From assembly GCA_033439765.1 (NCBI GenBank), contig JAULSN010000005.1, forward strand, positions 1,813,001 through 1,877,000: 64,000 nucleotides of DNA, read 5' to 3'. This DNA comes from Lasiosphaeria ovina (lineage: Eukaryota > Ascomycota > Sordariomycetes > Sordariales > Lasiosphaeriaceae). This document shows, piece after piece, positions 20,406 through 31,032 of the stretch. Position 1 is the first letter of the stretch; each line of letters opens with the position of its first letter. The translations under genes and the position numbers were made by a program. Under the pieces are notes generated by a model, which was not told the DNA's origin, made no database searches, and worked only from the letters and a program-made list of their open reading frames with translations.

Positions 20406-20870
20406 GCGCACGCACGCGTCTCCCCCGGCCCGCCATAATGTGTCAGTCTAAAGTGAGCGAGAGTGACCATGAGATGATGACGAAGAACAAAAGGAGAGAG
20501 AATGACAGCCAACCAAGCCAGGAGAGATGGACGAGAGAAACCCAAAAGGGCATGGAAAAAAAGATGGCCCGGCTTTCCCCCCAAGTTTAAAAGAGAAAAA
20601 AAGAAGACCTCCATGTATAAATGCTCTCTCAGGCGACGGGCCGAGAGGGGTGTGTAGCAAAAAGAGAGAAATCGAGAATAGGGAGCATGTTCCAGTTCCA
20701 AGGGATCGCAGGAGCGGTTTGATTCATCTCTGAAGAAGAAAAAAACGACCCCGCCCAATCAAGGGAACCCTCTCCCCTCCCTCCTAGAGCACGGTGCAGA
20801 AGACGGCTCGCTGCCTCGGCCGGAGAAGACGGGCCCCCGCGGCTGGTGGGCAACTGCTTCCATGAGCTTC
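19108..20870. other. Intergenic 1.8 kb, rich in simple repeats
   Basis: Promoter of the CorA-like gene plus the 3' flank of nrc-2. It holds a (CA)n tract (20369-20403), a purine-rich GA tract near 20245-20285 and short AAGGC repeats near 19300-19315 and 19800-19817. A long low-complexity frame on the minus strand (20189-20758) is read from these repeats and is not a gene. Confidence 0.5.
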
Positions 20871-20906
20871 CTATGACTCGTATCCATTGGCATTGCCGCC
20901 TTTCTG

Positions 20907-20940
<34 letters not shown>

Positions 20941-23019
20941 TTTTTGGCCTTGTTGGCTTCTGCAGCGTAGTGCTGGTCCTCGCCTTCGTGGTGCAGCGTG
21001 ACGCTGTTGAACTCCTCAAAGGGGTCAACCACGTCCACCCCCGGCGTCACCAGGCCGCTGTCGATGGGCAGGTGGCTCTTTAACCCCATCGGTCTTGAGC
21101 CGCTAATGTCGACGCTCTCGCTCTCCTTGACGTTGCGGAAGTTGATAGTATCGATGCCCCGCCCCTGGTTGGGCACAATGGGCGGCTTCATGTGGCGGAT
21201 GAGCGCCCATTGCGTCGTCCTGAAGAACGGGTGGCTCTTGATGTCGGACGCACCAGCTCGGGCCCCGAGCCGGCGGTTCTCGTCCTTGATAAGCAGTTTC
21301 CGGATTAGGGATTTGCATAGACTACGCAAGCTCGTTAGTATAACGCCACACCAAATAGGCCGATCGTGAAACTGACTTTGATATTTGCGGTGCCCCCGCG
21401 TGGTCAGGGAAAGGAATATCTTCCCTGAGGATGTTCGCAAACGTCGCATTGCGGTTCTTCCCCTTGAACGGTGTCGTGCCGTACAACATCTCATAGACTA
21501 GGATTCCCAGCGTCCACCAGTCCACGGCGCTGGTGTGCCCGCTCCCCTTGATAACCTCGGGGGCGATGTACTCTTCGGTTCCCACGAACGAATTCGTCCG
21601 GAAGTTGGCGATGCACGACTTGGTGTCGATTGTCGGCAGCGACGACGTGCTCGTACCGTTCTTGCCGATAATCATCGTTGGCTTGCCGCCGGGATCCGAC
21701 TGTTTGGAGAGATCAAAGTCCGAAAGCATTATGTGACCGGACTGGTGAAGCAAGATGTCTGGTACGGGCAGAGTCAGTAAAGCATCACGACACGGGAATG
21801 AAGTCGATTTCAACATACTCTCTGGCTTCAGATCCCTGTAAATAAAACCCATCAGATGTAGATACTCTAACGCCGCCGTGACTTCTGCCGCGTAAAACCG
21901 AGCATCGTCTTCTGGTATGCACTTGCCGGGCCGTGTCTGCAGCGCCCTGAAGAATTCGCCGCCGCTGCAGTATTCCATGCACAGGTAGAGGTAATCCTCG
22001 GACTGGAACGAGTGATAGAGCGTCACGATAAAGGGGTGGTTACTCGTGGCGAGAATCTCTTGTTCTGCCAGCGCCCGCTTGATCTTGTTGCGCTTGATCA
22101 TCTCCTTTTTGCTCAAGACTGTGGGTATTTGTCAGCGGTTGTTGTCCGGTACCTCCGAGACCAAAAGGACTCCAGTACGGGGTAAGAGCAGCCTACCTTT
22201 CATGGCATACAGCCTCGAGCTCTTCTTTTCCCTCACTAGGTAAACCTTTCCCACGTCTCCCTTACCGATCAGCTTGATCTTGTCGAAGCTCTGCGGGCCG
22301 ACCTCGACGTTCCGGACTTTGATCGAGTTGGAGCTGTAGGTGCGGCGGAAGGCGAGCGGCGAGCGGCCCGGCGGCGGGAGGGCCCCGAGGCCATCCGGGT
22401 CGGGTATAGACAGGCCGTTGGACGCGTCTTCGGTGGGTGTGGTCTGTTCGGCGAAGCCAAGCGTGTTGGAGTCCTTGTTGCGGACCAACGGCTCCTTTGC
22501 TAGCTCGGCCGTGGCGGGGCGCTCGGCGCTGCCCTTGCTCTTGGAAAACAGCCCCTGGACATTGGGGGCGCTGGCAACCCTCCGCAGCTTCCGCGCGAGC
22601 TCCTCCTTGGTGGTGGTGGTGGGCTGCTCGTCGATCGCGATGCCGTTAGGGCCGTCGATCTTGAGGATGGGGGTGTCGGGGGGGCTCGGGGGAACGGAGC
22701 CCTCGTTGTGATGGCGGAGGCCGGGCTGGCCCTGGTGAGCAAAGTAGGGGTTCGCATGCGCCGTAGGGCTCATGGACTCGTCGAGCGCATTGCCCTCGCT
22801 GGCGACCGTGGCACTGCGCAAGCGGCCGACGCTGAAGAAGCGGGACTGGCGGAATGGCGTCTTGGTCTCGGCTTTGAGGGCGGACCCATGACTGCTGCCG
22901 CTGCCACTGCCGCTGCCACTGCTGCCCTCACGGTCGCGCCCGCCCGAGTTGATGCGGAAGAAATTCCTCAGCCGCTGCGGAAAGTGGCTATCGCCATTCG
23001 TGCTCTTTGTTGACGGCAT
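20871..23019 (-). CDS. nrc-2: AGC-family Ser/Thr protein kinase NRC-2 (Fpk1/Kin82 type)
   Basis: Orthologue of Neurospora nrc-2 and yeast FPK1/KIN82, kinases that act on phospholipid flippases; nrc-2 represses entry into conidiation in Neurospora. Four exons: 23019-22197, 22118-21819, 21758-21377 and 21321-20871 (823+300+382+451 nt, 651 aa). The first ~245 residues are disordered and Ser-rich. The kinase domain has the glycine loop [13 protein letters not shown] (about 250-262), Lys in YAMKVLSKKE (274), YRDLKPEN (about 370-375), SDFDLSKQ with DFD instead of DFG, an activation-loop insert, [15 protein letters not shown] and [19 protein letters not shown]. The DFD form is normal for this group and for plant phototropins. 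A polyAla run sits near the C-terminus. It is transcribed divergently from the C2H2 gene at 24796. Confidence 0.95.
20907..20940. repeat. (GGC)n triplet repeat, coding
   Basis: Encodes the Ala run near the C-terminus of NRC-2, 11-12 residues before the end of the protein. Confidence 0.9.
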
Positions 23020-24795
23020 TCTTATAGTCGTACCGGATCATGAGGCGACGGCCATGTTGGGAGGGATGGGAATGGAAGTTTGTGATGGGGTGATGTGATG
23101 TGATGGTGGAGGATCCCAGGTGTGACGGCGCTGCCCTGAGAAGTGGAGGATGGATTGGCTAGGCGCTGCTAGCTAAAAGGCCCGCCCGCCCCAGAATTCT
23201 AGAATGCCGGCGGCCCTGCGCTGTACTGTACTGTACGTACGGGCCTTCACTGTAAAGTTGGTATGTGCTCCTTGGGAGGCCCCTAGTGGCCAGCCCCGTT
23301 GCCAATTAGCAAGCGGCGAGTCACGGGACTTTCCGCTGCCCAGCCTGCGCCCTCGACCTGCGCCGGTGGCCACACGGCCAACCCTCAGCCAGCCCGCCCC
23401 TGTCAATGCCCCTTCCCAAGAATCAAAATGCCCAGAATGTCAAATCGTTCCTGCCGCATGCAGAGGCGAGGCTTCCATCAGCCCAGCCCAGCGTTGAAGG
23501 TCCCTCTTCTCCATTCGCGGGCGCACAGTCCAGTTTGGGATGTTCAGGACCTACCGACCCCGGTTGGCAGGTGCTGACAGGGGCATGTAAATCGTACCTG
23601 GAAGGTGAGGAGTGGTATCCGTCCGTATCCGTAGCGTGAATACCAACCTGAACTGGAGTGCTCCGAAACTGATTTGGACCTTCTGGATCTTGACCTTTGC
23701 CACCTCGCCTGCTATCTTTTCTCCCCGCAGGACACACACCCAAATTGGCTCGCAACATATGCAACGTGCGGGTTTATTTCACGGACTTGCTTGTCTGCTC
23801 CTTTTCCGGGTACCTTTTTCTCCTGAGGGGGCGGGGCATACCTCATACCTACTTCAGCTGCAGGCGACACCGGGTCTCCTGATTGGCCCTCGCTCGCCCT
23901 TCCCTCGCCTTCTCCGGGCGCCTGGGTTGGAGAAAGAAGGCCTGTTGAGGATCTCAACCTGCTAGCCGGCGGCAATGCGAGTGCTGTGGGTAAATGGCTC
24001 GACGCAACCGCGTATCCGTCAGGTCGGGCTGGCGAAACCGGGGCTTAGGTTTGCTCTCCTGGCCTAGCAATGTATGCATGTACTTACACGCGGACGGGCT
24101 ACCTTAGTTCTAGACCCGAACGATGAAAGAGAATGTGCATGCATACTTGCTCCCAAACAAGCACGTCTTTTTGCAGCCAAGCAGCATCACGGAGCAAACG
24201 GTGGGGGAAGGTGTACATGTACACCAACCAGGGAACTGCAATTGCATTACACCATTTCGCCGAGAACTTCACCCTTTACCATGCTAAACTTGGATACCTA
24301 CCTTTCTCGGATGTCGAAATGCCCAGCCAGCGTTAGCTCCCCGGGAACTATCTTTACACAGCCACCTTGGAAGTATATGTTACTAAGTTTGGTCGTCGAG
24401 CCGTAAGGGCTGACATAATCAGGCGGCTTCTTGCCCGCCCCGTAGGTGGTCTGTGCTCATTCGATCGACCGAATGCTTGGCAGCAACGTCCCTTGAACGC
24501 GTCTGTTGGAACGATGTGCTGAACGACCTGTAAATGCCCTCCATTTCCACGTGCTTCCAGCCGCCACCAATCTCATCGATAAAACCAATGCCAAAACTGT
24601 TAGATCGATGATGGGACTAGAGAAGGAATTTTCGTAGCCGGAGTTTTCCCCTTCACATTTCACACTCATCTCGGCTGTGTTGGCGACTTCACTCTGCACA
24701 CTTCACCACTCATCGACCTCTCGGCTTGCTACAGCAACCAGGGTGGCGGCGGACAAACACATCGCAGCCACACCACTCCCTCTGAGCCGGGGATC
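23020..24795. promoter_or_regulatory. Divergent intergenic region between nrc-2 and the C2H2 gene
   Basis: 1.8 kb separate the two start codons, so the promoters of both genes lie here. It includes a TGATG-rich stretch at 23080-23110, a TGTACTGTACTGTACGTACG stretch near 23221-23240 and the dispersed repeat copy at 24135-24361. No gene is supported: the open frames at 23204-23965 overlap each other and lack coherent sequence. Confidence 0.5.
24135..24361 (+). repeat. Dispersed repeat, copy A (inverted relative to 30198-30430)
   Basis: The core from 24163 to 24326 matches the reverse complement of about 30236-30405 with small gaps and mostly transition differences. Shared blocks include AAGCAGCATCACGG, GTGGGGGAAGGTGTA, ACCAACCAGGGAACTGC, TTACACCATT and GGATGTCGAAATGCCCAG. 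No terminal inverted repeat or coding frame was recognised. It is probably a short, degenerate transposon-derived sequence. Confidence 0.75.
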
Positions 24796-26082
24796 ATGCC
24801 ATACAGCCCCGACTTTGATTCGGCGGCGGGCTCCAATATCTACTCTGGCACCTCAAGCAGTGCTGGCGACAACCGCGGTCACCCACCGGATGAACAGCTT
24901 GGCCTCGCCCACGTTCCTCAACCCCGCGCGGGACAAAATGGCCTAACCAGGGACTCTGAGGATGATTCCGACCAGGAGATGTATCAGATGGGTGACGACG
25001 AAGACGAGTACGACCAAGCCGAGCTGCCTCGACCTAGCTATGCACCACCTCCTGTCACTCCCGCCATCGTTCAATCTCAAACAGGAATTCCGCCTACACC
25101 GAAGAATCCCCCGTTATCCCAGGTGGCTGTTATACTTCACTCTACTCCGCAAAAGGAAGCATATGCCAAAGTCGAGGATGAAGAAAGCTCGGGCCTTTTC
25201 GTAACCCCGAATCTTACCCCCAAGCCGAAGAAACGACACGCTGCCACAGATGCAGGACCACCGCGTGCTTCTTCCAAGGCTAGCAGCCCAGCAATCACCG
25301 ATGCCGCCCCGCGACCAAAGAAACGAGGTCGGCCGGTAGGGTGGACGGCGGGGACCGGGCCGTACTCGGAAAACACAGGCCTGCCCGGCGCGAGGCCAAA
25401 GGTGAAGAAAGCTGCGGGCGACCTCAAGCGGAGAGCTCGCCCCCCCAGAAACCCCTCGCCCACGCCTCGTCGTGTATATCTGACCCTCAAGCCGAGATTT
25501 GTACCGTTCCTCTGTGACTGGGAGGGTTGCCCGGCCCAGCTGCAGAACCATGAGACGCTACGAAGGCACGTTATGAAGGTTCATGGGCACGCCGAAACTT
25601 GCAAATGGGGCAAGTGCGCAAAGCTCCAGCCAACACCACAACCAATGGCAAAGGATGAGCTTGCGGCCCACATGGACAAGGCACATCTCCTGCCCTGCGT
25701 CTGGAATGCTGGCGATGGGCCGCGCAACACCGAGCTGGGGATGCCCAATACGGCGTCTATGAGAGGGGATGCCGACCCGCTGCCTCCATATCTATTCAGC
25801 GAAGATGGTCATCAGGTGACGCCGTCCATCAAGGACCAGGATTACGAGAATGACGAGGATCGCAGGAACCGGCGGCATAGGCTAGATCGCCTAAAAAAGC
25901 GGCGAGACAACAACGCACCGGACGAGCCACAATACACGCAACAGGAGTTGAAAGAGGTGGCCCTCGCCCTCAACCAGAAGAAAGCCAAGCAGAAGATGTT
26001 CAAGGAGTATCACGACCGCGCTGTAGGAGCCCCCGGTGTACAGGGGACATTCGATCCGCAGTTCAGGGGGATATTGTCATGA
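24796..26082 (+). CDS. C2H2 zinc finger and AT-hook protein, probable transcription regulator
   Basis: Single exon, 428 aa, starting MPYSPDFDSAAGSN. The first ~160 residues are acidic and Pro-rich. An AT-hook-like core, KKRGRPVGW, lies near residue 175 and would bind AT-rich DNA minor groove. A C2H2 finger follows: CDWEGCPAQL continuing to H-x4-H (LRRHVMKVHGH). A second, looser Cys/His unit follows, CKWGKCAKL through HMDKAHLLPCVW. The last ~100 residues are highly charged, with RRHRLDRLKKRRDNNAPDEP and a predicted helix (QQELKEVALALNQKKAKQK). The layout matches fungal nuclear C2H2 regulators, but targets cannot be inferred. It shares a divergent promoter region with nrc-2. Confidence 0.85.
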   Translation: MPYSPDFDSAAGSNIYSGTSSSAGDNRGHPPDEQLGLAHVPQPRAGQNGLTRDSEDDSDQEMYQMGDDEDEYDQAELPRPSYAPPPVTPAIVQSQTGIPPTPKNPPLSQVAVILHSTPQKEAYAKVEDEESSGLFVTPNLTPKPKKRHAATDAGPPRASSKASSPAITDAAPRPKKRGRPVGWTAGTGPYSENTGLPGARPKVKKAAGDLKRRARPPRNPSPTPRRVYLTLKPRFVPFLCDWEGCPAQLQNHETLRRHVMKVHGHAETCKWGKCAKLQPTPQPMAKDELAAHMDKAHLLPCVWNAGDGPRNTELGMPNTASMRGDADPLPPYLFSEDGHQVTPSIKDQDYENDEDRRNRRHRLDRLKKRRDNNAPDEPQYTQQELKEVALALNQKKAKQKMFKEYHDRAVGAPGVQGTFDPQFRGILS

Positions 26083-26904
26083 CATGGCACCCGGTGAAGA
26101 GAATTGAGAACAAGCATTACCCAATTCACCCGAATCAGGACGACCCGATAGTTGATATTCGAGAGCTTAGGCCTAGAACTAAAACAGCCGCATGTCCCTT
26201 TTCGACAGTACCACCCTAACAGAGAGGCTCAGTATTTTCGGTACTCGACCCTTTGCTTCCAAGTCTCTAACTTAGACTTGGTATGTTTAAGAGAGGAGAT
26301 ACGCAACGTCGTTTGTATTGTACAACAAAAAGATACCCGAAGAAGAATAACCTGGAAGTAGTCCGACATGCTGTCGAACTGTTGCGATGACCTGTACCAT
26401 CTGTAGCAGTGCTCTACAGCTTTAACGGGCATCACATTGTCGCCGTCGTCAGGGATTTTGGCTCTTTGCCAAAGAACGGCGACGAGACGAGCATGCAGAG
26501 CAGAACAAGTTAACGTCACAAGCAGCGCCGGTTGGTTAGTGCTTGGAAGACTCATTCCAGCCGTTGCTGGGTAACTTCCTGGGTTGTGGAAAGCAAACGC
26601 TCGGCACAAAGACACTCTTGTAACATAGATGGTAAGGTAGTGCCAAGCGTTGGTTGCATTTTGTAATCCGGCGAAGAGCTACTAGCGGAGCGGTCATAAG
26701 GAGAGGGAGGGAAGCTTACCAAGGCCAGAAACATGAATTTTCTTCACAAAACTTTTATGGAGACTGTAAGCCCGCGAAATCCGGCGAACCACTCTGGGCT
26801 GACATAGAATTAGGGGGTGCATTCCTGAAGGAACTCAATTTGGAGTCCGAAGCAAGAATGGCGCCTTTGAACAAGTAAATAAAGGGGATTAAGTACACAC
26901 ATGT
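26083..26904. other. Intergenic region between convergent genes
   Basis: 3' flanks of the C2H2 gene and of the membrane protein gene on the minus strand. Only short, unrelated frames were seen. Confidence 0.45.
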
Positions 26905-27870
26905 CTATGCATGGCGGTTCTCGGAAGTGGCCCTCAGCAACGCCACCAATTGCCTCAGCTCGCCTAGCTCGTCCAGCTCTTCTGCGCTCCATCCCACAAT
27001 GTTCTGCGGGCCGCTCCAGCTCGTCACCAGCTTTCTGAAGTCGGCCAACAACGCCTCGCTTTCCTCGGCCATCTGATCCCTGTGCTCTTGGGTCACCTCG
27101 TGCGAATTCTGCATTCCGTAGATGCCAAGCTGGGTCTGGTACCTCCTGCGCAACAGCTCCGTGCCAGCTTCCACATCTTCTGGCTCCACATCATCGGTGC
27201 CCAGCTTCTTCTCATACATCTCTGGCTCGGGCCGCACGTCTTCGTAGTAGGTTTCCAGCTCGGCCTGGAACCTGCTCGCTGGGATAAACCCGTTCCCCAT
27301 GGCGCCAAGCTCCAGCGTGCTGCCGTCGGCGGCGGCAGCCGTCTCCCTCCCGTCCAGGTAGGGGGTGCGGCCGAGGTCTGGTGATGAAAGTCTGGAGCCC
27401 CGCGGCGAGAGCAACGTGCCTTTCTTCCAGTGCCACACGAGCCAACAGATTGCCCACGCAATAACGAGCCCGCTTGTTGCGCTGAAAATGACCTTTTCGG
27501 TGTCGGCCGAACCGGCGCTGGCGTGGGAGGCGTTTTCGATGACGAGCGAGCCGGGTGGGAAGGAGTCAGAGCTCGCATTGAGCGGGCCGGGAATCGCGAC
27601 CACATTGGGCGGAAGCAGGCCGATGTTCCACTCGGACGTGCTCAAGTTCATGAGCTCGACCCATTTTTGGGGGTTGGTGGTATAGTAGTTGTATCCTCTC
27701 CACGACTCCATTGTTGCGGCCGGGTACTCCTGGGCTGGGGGGTATCGAAACAAAACAGTGATGGCAGAGTTGGATGTTCGACAGACGGAGGAGGGCGGGT
27801 TGACCCAGCACGAACGACACTTGACAAAGGCCAACTGGCCGAGATTGGGGTTGTGGACTTGATGGTGCAT
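26905..27870 (-). CDS. Single-pass membrane protein of unknown function
   Basis: The frame is open from 28110; the chosen start at 27870 (MHHQVHNPNLGQLAFVK) gives 321 aa. The N-terminal ~150 residues look extracellular, with Cys residues (KCRSCWVNPPSSVC) and several N-x-S/T sites (LNASSD, ENASHAS, MNLSTSE). One hydrophobic span, FSATSGLVIAWAICWLVW, is followed by a basic stop (HWKKG) and a cytosolic tail of about 150 residues with coiled-coil potential (ELLRRRYQTQLG, EESEALLADFRKL). A signal peptide is not evident, so an upstream exon may be missing. A shorter form could start at the Met in PAATMESWRGYN (about 27711). Family not recognised. Confidence 0.55.
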   Translation of the reverse strand: MHHQVHNPNLGQLAFVKCRSCWVNPPSSVCRTSNSAITVLFRYPPAQEYPAATMESWRGYNYYTTNPQKWVELMNLSTSEWNIGLLPPNVVAIPGPLNASSDSFPPGSLVIENASHASAGSADTEKVIFSATSGLVIAWAICWLVWHWKKGTLLSPRGSRLSSPDLGRTPYLDGRETAAAADGSTLELGAMGNGFIPASRFQAELETYYEDVRPEPEMYEKKLGTDDVEPEDVEAGTELLRRRYQTQLGIYGMQNSHEVTQEHRDQMAEESEALLADFRKLVTSWSGPQNIVGWSAEELDELGELRQLVALLRATSENRHA

Positions 27871-28708
27871 CCCTGCCTGAGCAGGGTCGGCGACGGGAGA
27901 GGTGATTTGGTCAAGAAGAAGGTCGTGGCCAAGGGCGAGTTCGTGCCGCTGCGTTGATGTGTAGTTACTGACTCTGTTGGCAGCCCTTTTCTTGGTACCT
28001 ACACAGAATATGGCTACAATTCTACCGCATTTACACCATTTACACCATTTAACAATATATTTTTTCTGTTTTTTATTCTTTGAAGATACCACGTAAGATA
28101 GCGGTGTCAATGTTCCAGACCCGCCTTGGGCTGCTCGCAGAGAGAGGCTCAGGCAACCCCTATTGCGAGGTCAGGGAGGGGAGGGCCGTGGCAAGGCTCC
28201 ATCTCAGCAACGGCCTCTCACAGCAGCAGCCACTAATTTCAGCTCTCAATTTCAGCTCCTGAAGCCAAAAGCATGCCAAAAATGCCAAAAACAAAAAAAG
28301 ATAAGATATCAGAAAGTTTGAGGGGTTAAGGATTCCAAATCCACAGCCTTGTCCACATTTTGGGGGGGGGGGGGGGGGGAAGGGGGAGAGATTCCAGGGC
28401 TTGCTTTGCTTTTCGCCGTTTCTCTTATCAGTGTCCATGCACATGGCCCTTGCCACACCTACCTGACTGACTGACTGATTGACCTGGGAGTTTCGCTGTT
28501 CTGTTGGCCGGTGTTGAAGATTGTGTTTCTCCTCGTCGTCACGTCACGTCCTCCCGTCTCAAAGATTGAGTTAAGTCCATTGGTTTTTTTTTTCCTTTCC
28601 TTGTCTGTTTGCGTGATCCTTCTATTGGTAAAAAAAAAGGGGGGGGAGTCAAATAAGAACTCAAACCAGGAGCTCGAAGTGGACTCTCTGGACGCTGCCG
28701 GCGTAGGC
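27871..28708. other. Intergenic region between divergent genes
   Basis: Contains a G tract of 18 (28362-28379), an ACTG-type repeat (ACTGACTGACTGA near 28464) and a second G tract near 28639-28647. An in-frame extension of the minus-strand gene covers up to 28110 but looks like leader sequence. Confidence 0.4.
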
Positions 28709-30056
28709 GGCGCCGGGATCCGCCGTCGTGTATCCGACGTTTGTGACGATATTGGCCTTTGTCTGCGTCGCGTTTGCCCTCTTCTTCCATATCAAGCTCT
28801 CAGGCTCGACTCGGGTGTGTGGCCCGAGTTCAAGAGCATCAGGGGCTTGACGATGCTACTTGCCGTGTAAGTTTTTGAAGTTCCAAAATATCCAATCTTC
28901 CCGCCGAACGAATCCTTTTTGTCTGTCGTCACCTTTGTCCTCTGACAGGCTGTGTTTTTTTGTTTTTTTGCGTAGCTGGTATACAGGAACGGTCGTCGAT
29001 CGGTAGCTTCACTATGACCACCGCGCCTTGCCAAACGGCTACATTCTCTTCGAGCCGATGCTACAGAGCCTGCGGGTCATCTCGACCATCTGGTTCCTCT
29101 GGGGCACTTACTACATCGTGTGGGGGGGTCTGGAGCGGCGGTTCGAAGACAAGCGGTCGAAGGGCATGTGGTGGCTCGCCGCCAAGGCTGCCGTCTTCGT
29201 GGTCGGCCTGGTCTCGCTCTCCTACGTCGTGCTGGACGTGGCGACAGCCGTGGTGTGGCTGCAGTTTGAGCCTCAGCGTCGTCTCCGACGTTGCCACGAA
29301 GCGCAACAACTTCGAGCAGGCCATGACGGCTTTCTTCACCGTCTTTGGCGTCTTGACCATTTTCGCCGTCGTGACGACCTTCTTCTTCCGCGCCAGGACG
29401 AGGGAGGGATCCTGGGCAAAGGTGAGTTAGTACCTTAATCATGCTAAGAATCTCGGCTTACCAGATTTCAATACCTAACAACTCTGCGAGGACCGAGTAT
29501 ACCTTGTCATAGCCACCATAGTGCTCTTTATGCGCTCCTTTAGCGAGTGTATCATCGTGACCATGGTCCAAAACGGCTCAGTCCTCCGACGCGCTGCCCA
29601 GGGCCATACGATATCACATACGGCACCTTGACGTGCCCATACCTGGTCTTCATGGGCCTGCAAGCCTACCACCTAGACAAGGGCACCGCGGACACCGAAA
29701 ACGTGCAGTCGGACGTGCGCGCCTGGATTCTCGACAGACTCGAAAACGTGACGCAGAATCATGTGCTCACGGCGCCGGCGTTCAGCAGCATCCTCGACGA
29801 CGCCAGCGCGGAACTCGCTCTGATCCTGGAACACGGCCCGCTCTCGCTCACCTCGGGCCTGCCGGCGGATAAGAAGGCCGAGGTGGCCGAGGCCTATGTC
29901 AAGCTGCTCCGCCGCCAGTTCTCGCATCTCGCCCCTCAGCCCAAGACGATGCCCATTATCCCGCCTCAGCCTCCTTCCTCCCTCTCACCAAGTCCACCCA
30001 GACCATGTCCTGTCCCCAGCTTCCTTCCCGCTAGGTATCTGAAAGATCTGGTATGA
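28709..30056 (+). pseudogene. Broken multi-pass membrane protein gene
   Basis: Hydrophobic segments occur in order but in changing frames: FVTILAFVCVAFALFFHIKL, then EFKSIRGLTMLLAV, an intron (28869-28975, GTAAGT...GTAG), then NGYILFEPMLQSLRVI and AAKAAVFVVGLVSLSYVVL, then FFTVFGVLTIFAVVTTFFF in a shifted frame, then VYLVIATIVLFMRSFSECII after a second intron. The exon after the first intron carries an in-frame TAG (29004-29006) where Trp is likely. A frameshift lies near 29267 and another near 29600. No ATG precedes the first segment in frame. The last part (29601-30056) is hydrophilic with AWILDRLENVTQNHVLTAP. Together these mark a pseudogene of a fungal integral membrane protein whose family I do not recognise. 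Confidence 0.6.
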
Positions 30057-31032
30057 CCAGGAGGCTTTCGCAAATAAGTTCAGAGGAGGGTGGAGGCAGT
30101 GACGCTCTATGAAGAAGCAAATCGGCTCTTTGAAGGCTTACGGAAAGCCTGCGATAGCGATGAAATAAAAGACACTACGGGGTATTCCGTACTTGATGTG
30201 TAAAATCGCTTCTCGGGGAGCCAAGGCTATCTGGGCATTTCGACATCCCAGAAAGGTAGGCGTCCAAGTTTAGTACCTATGGTGAAGGATAAAGTTCTCG
30301 GCGGAATGGTGTAATACAATCGCAGTTCCCTGGTTGGCGTGCATACATGTACATACACCTTCCCCCACTGTTTGCGCCGTGATGCTGCTTGATGGAAAAA
30401 GACGTATACGATATGCTTAGATATACACATTAGAAGCTTTACCCCAGATCAGTAATCGGTACGCATGCACAGGCGGATCCTCAGCGTTCAAAGCCGATTT
30501 CCGACCCGCAAATGGAACTGAGGACCCACACATTATGTGATTGTACTGGTCAGCCAGGACATCCCTCACAAACCTTGGACCAAGCCTTGGAACTGCTGGG
30601 AATACACGTCCACCTCTTACTGACAGTTGGTAATCACTAGTTGCCCTGCATATGGTACCTTATTTCACCATTGCTGTCGAATCTTTGCCCATTGTCCCTA
30701 GGTGTATTATTAATCACCCGGGCCGTCCGCTGTCTTCCGCTAAAAGATTCCCCCACTGGGCGGGGTTCGATGGCTTTCGCTCGCCATTCCTGGATCGAGC
30801 TCGTGTGGTGATGCAGCTCTCGTCTCTTATATAAATGCAAGCCGTCGCTCCGTAACTTGGCGATATTCCATAAACCAACACAATTATTTTTTGCTTCTCA
30901 GTCTCTCCATCACAAGCCAGCTTTGCCAGATCCTTCGCCCTGCTCGTCGTGACTTTTGCTACCTACACACAAAACGCTCCAGCGCCGAGCCACCTGATAT
31001 ATCTTGCGTGAACAACTTAGCGTTACATCAGA
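30057..31032. promoter_or_regulatory. Upstream region of the SDR gene with TATA box
   Basis: Holds repeat copy B (30198-30430). A TATATAAAT box at 30828-30836 lies about 200 nt before the SDR start codon and is followed by a pyrimidine-rich stretch (about 30890-30960). Confidence 0.5.
30198..30430 (-). repeat. Dispersed repeat, copy B
   Basis: Inverted partner of 24135-24361; see that entry for the shared blocks. Differences include a short ATGTATGC-type insertion in the middle and several G/A or C/T changes. Confidence 0.75.

Noticed and set aside
20189..20758. 189-codon minus-strand frame downstream of nrc-2
   Set aside because: Built from CA, GA and T-rich simple repeats; the product is a run of VCVC and FFLSLS residues.
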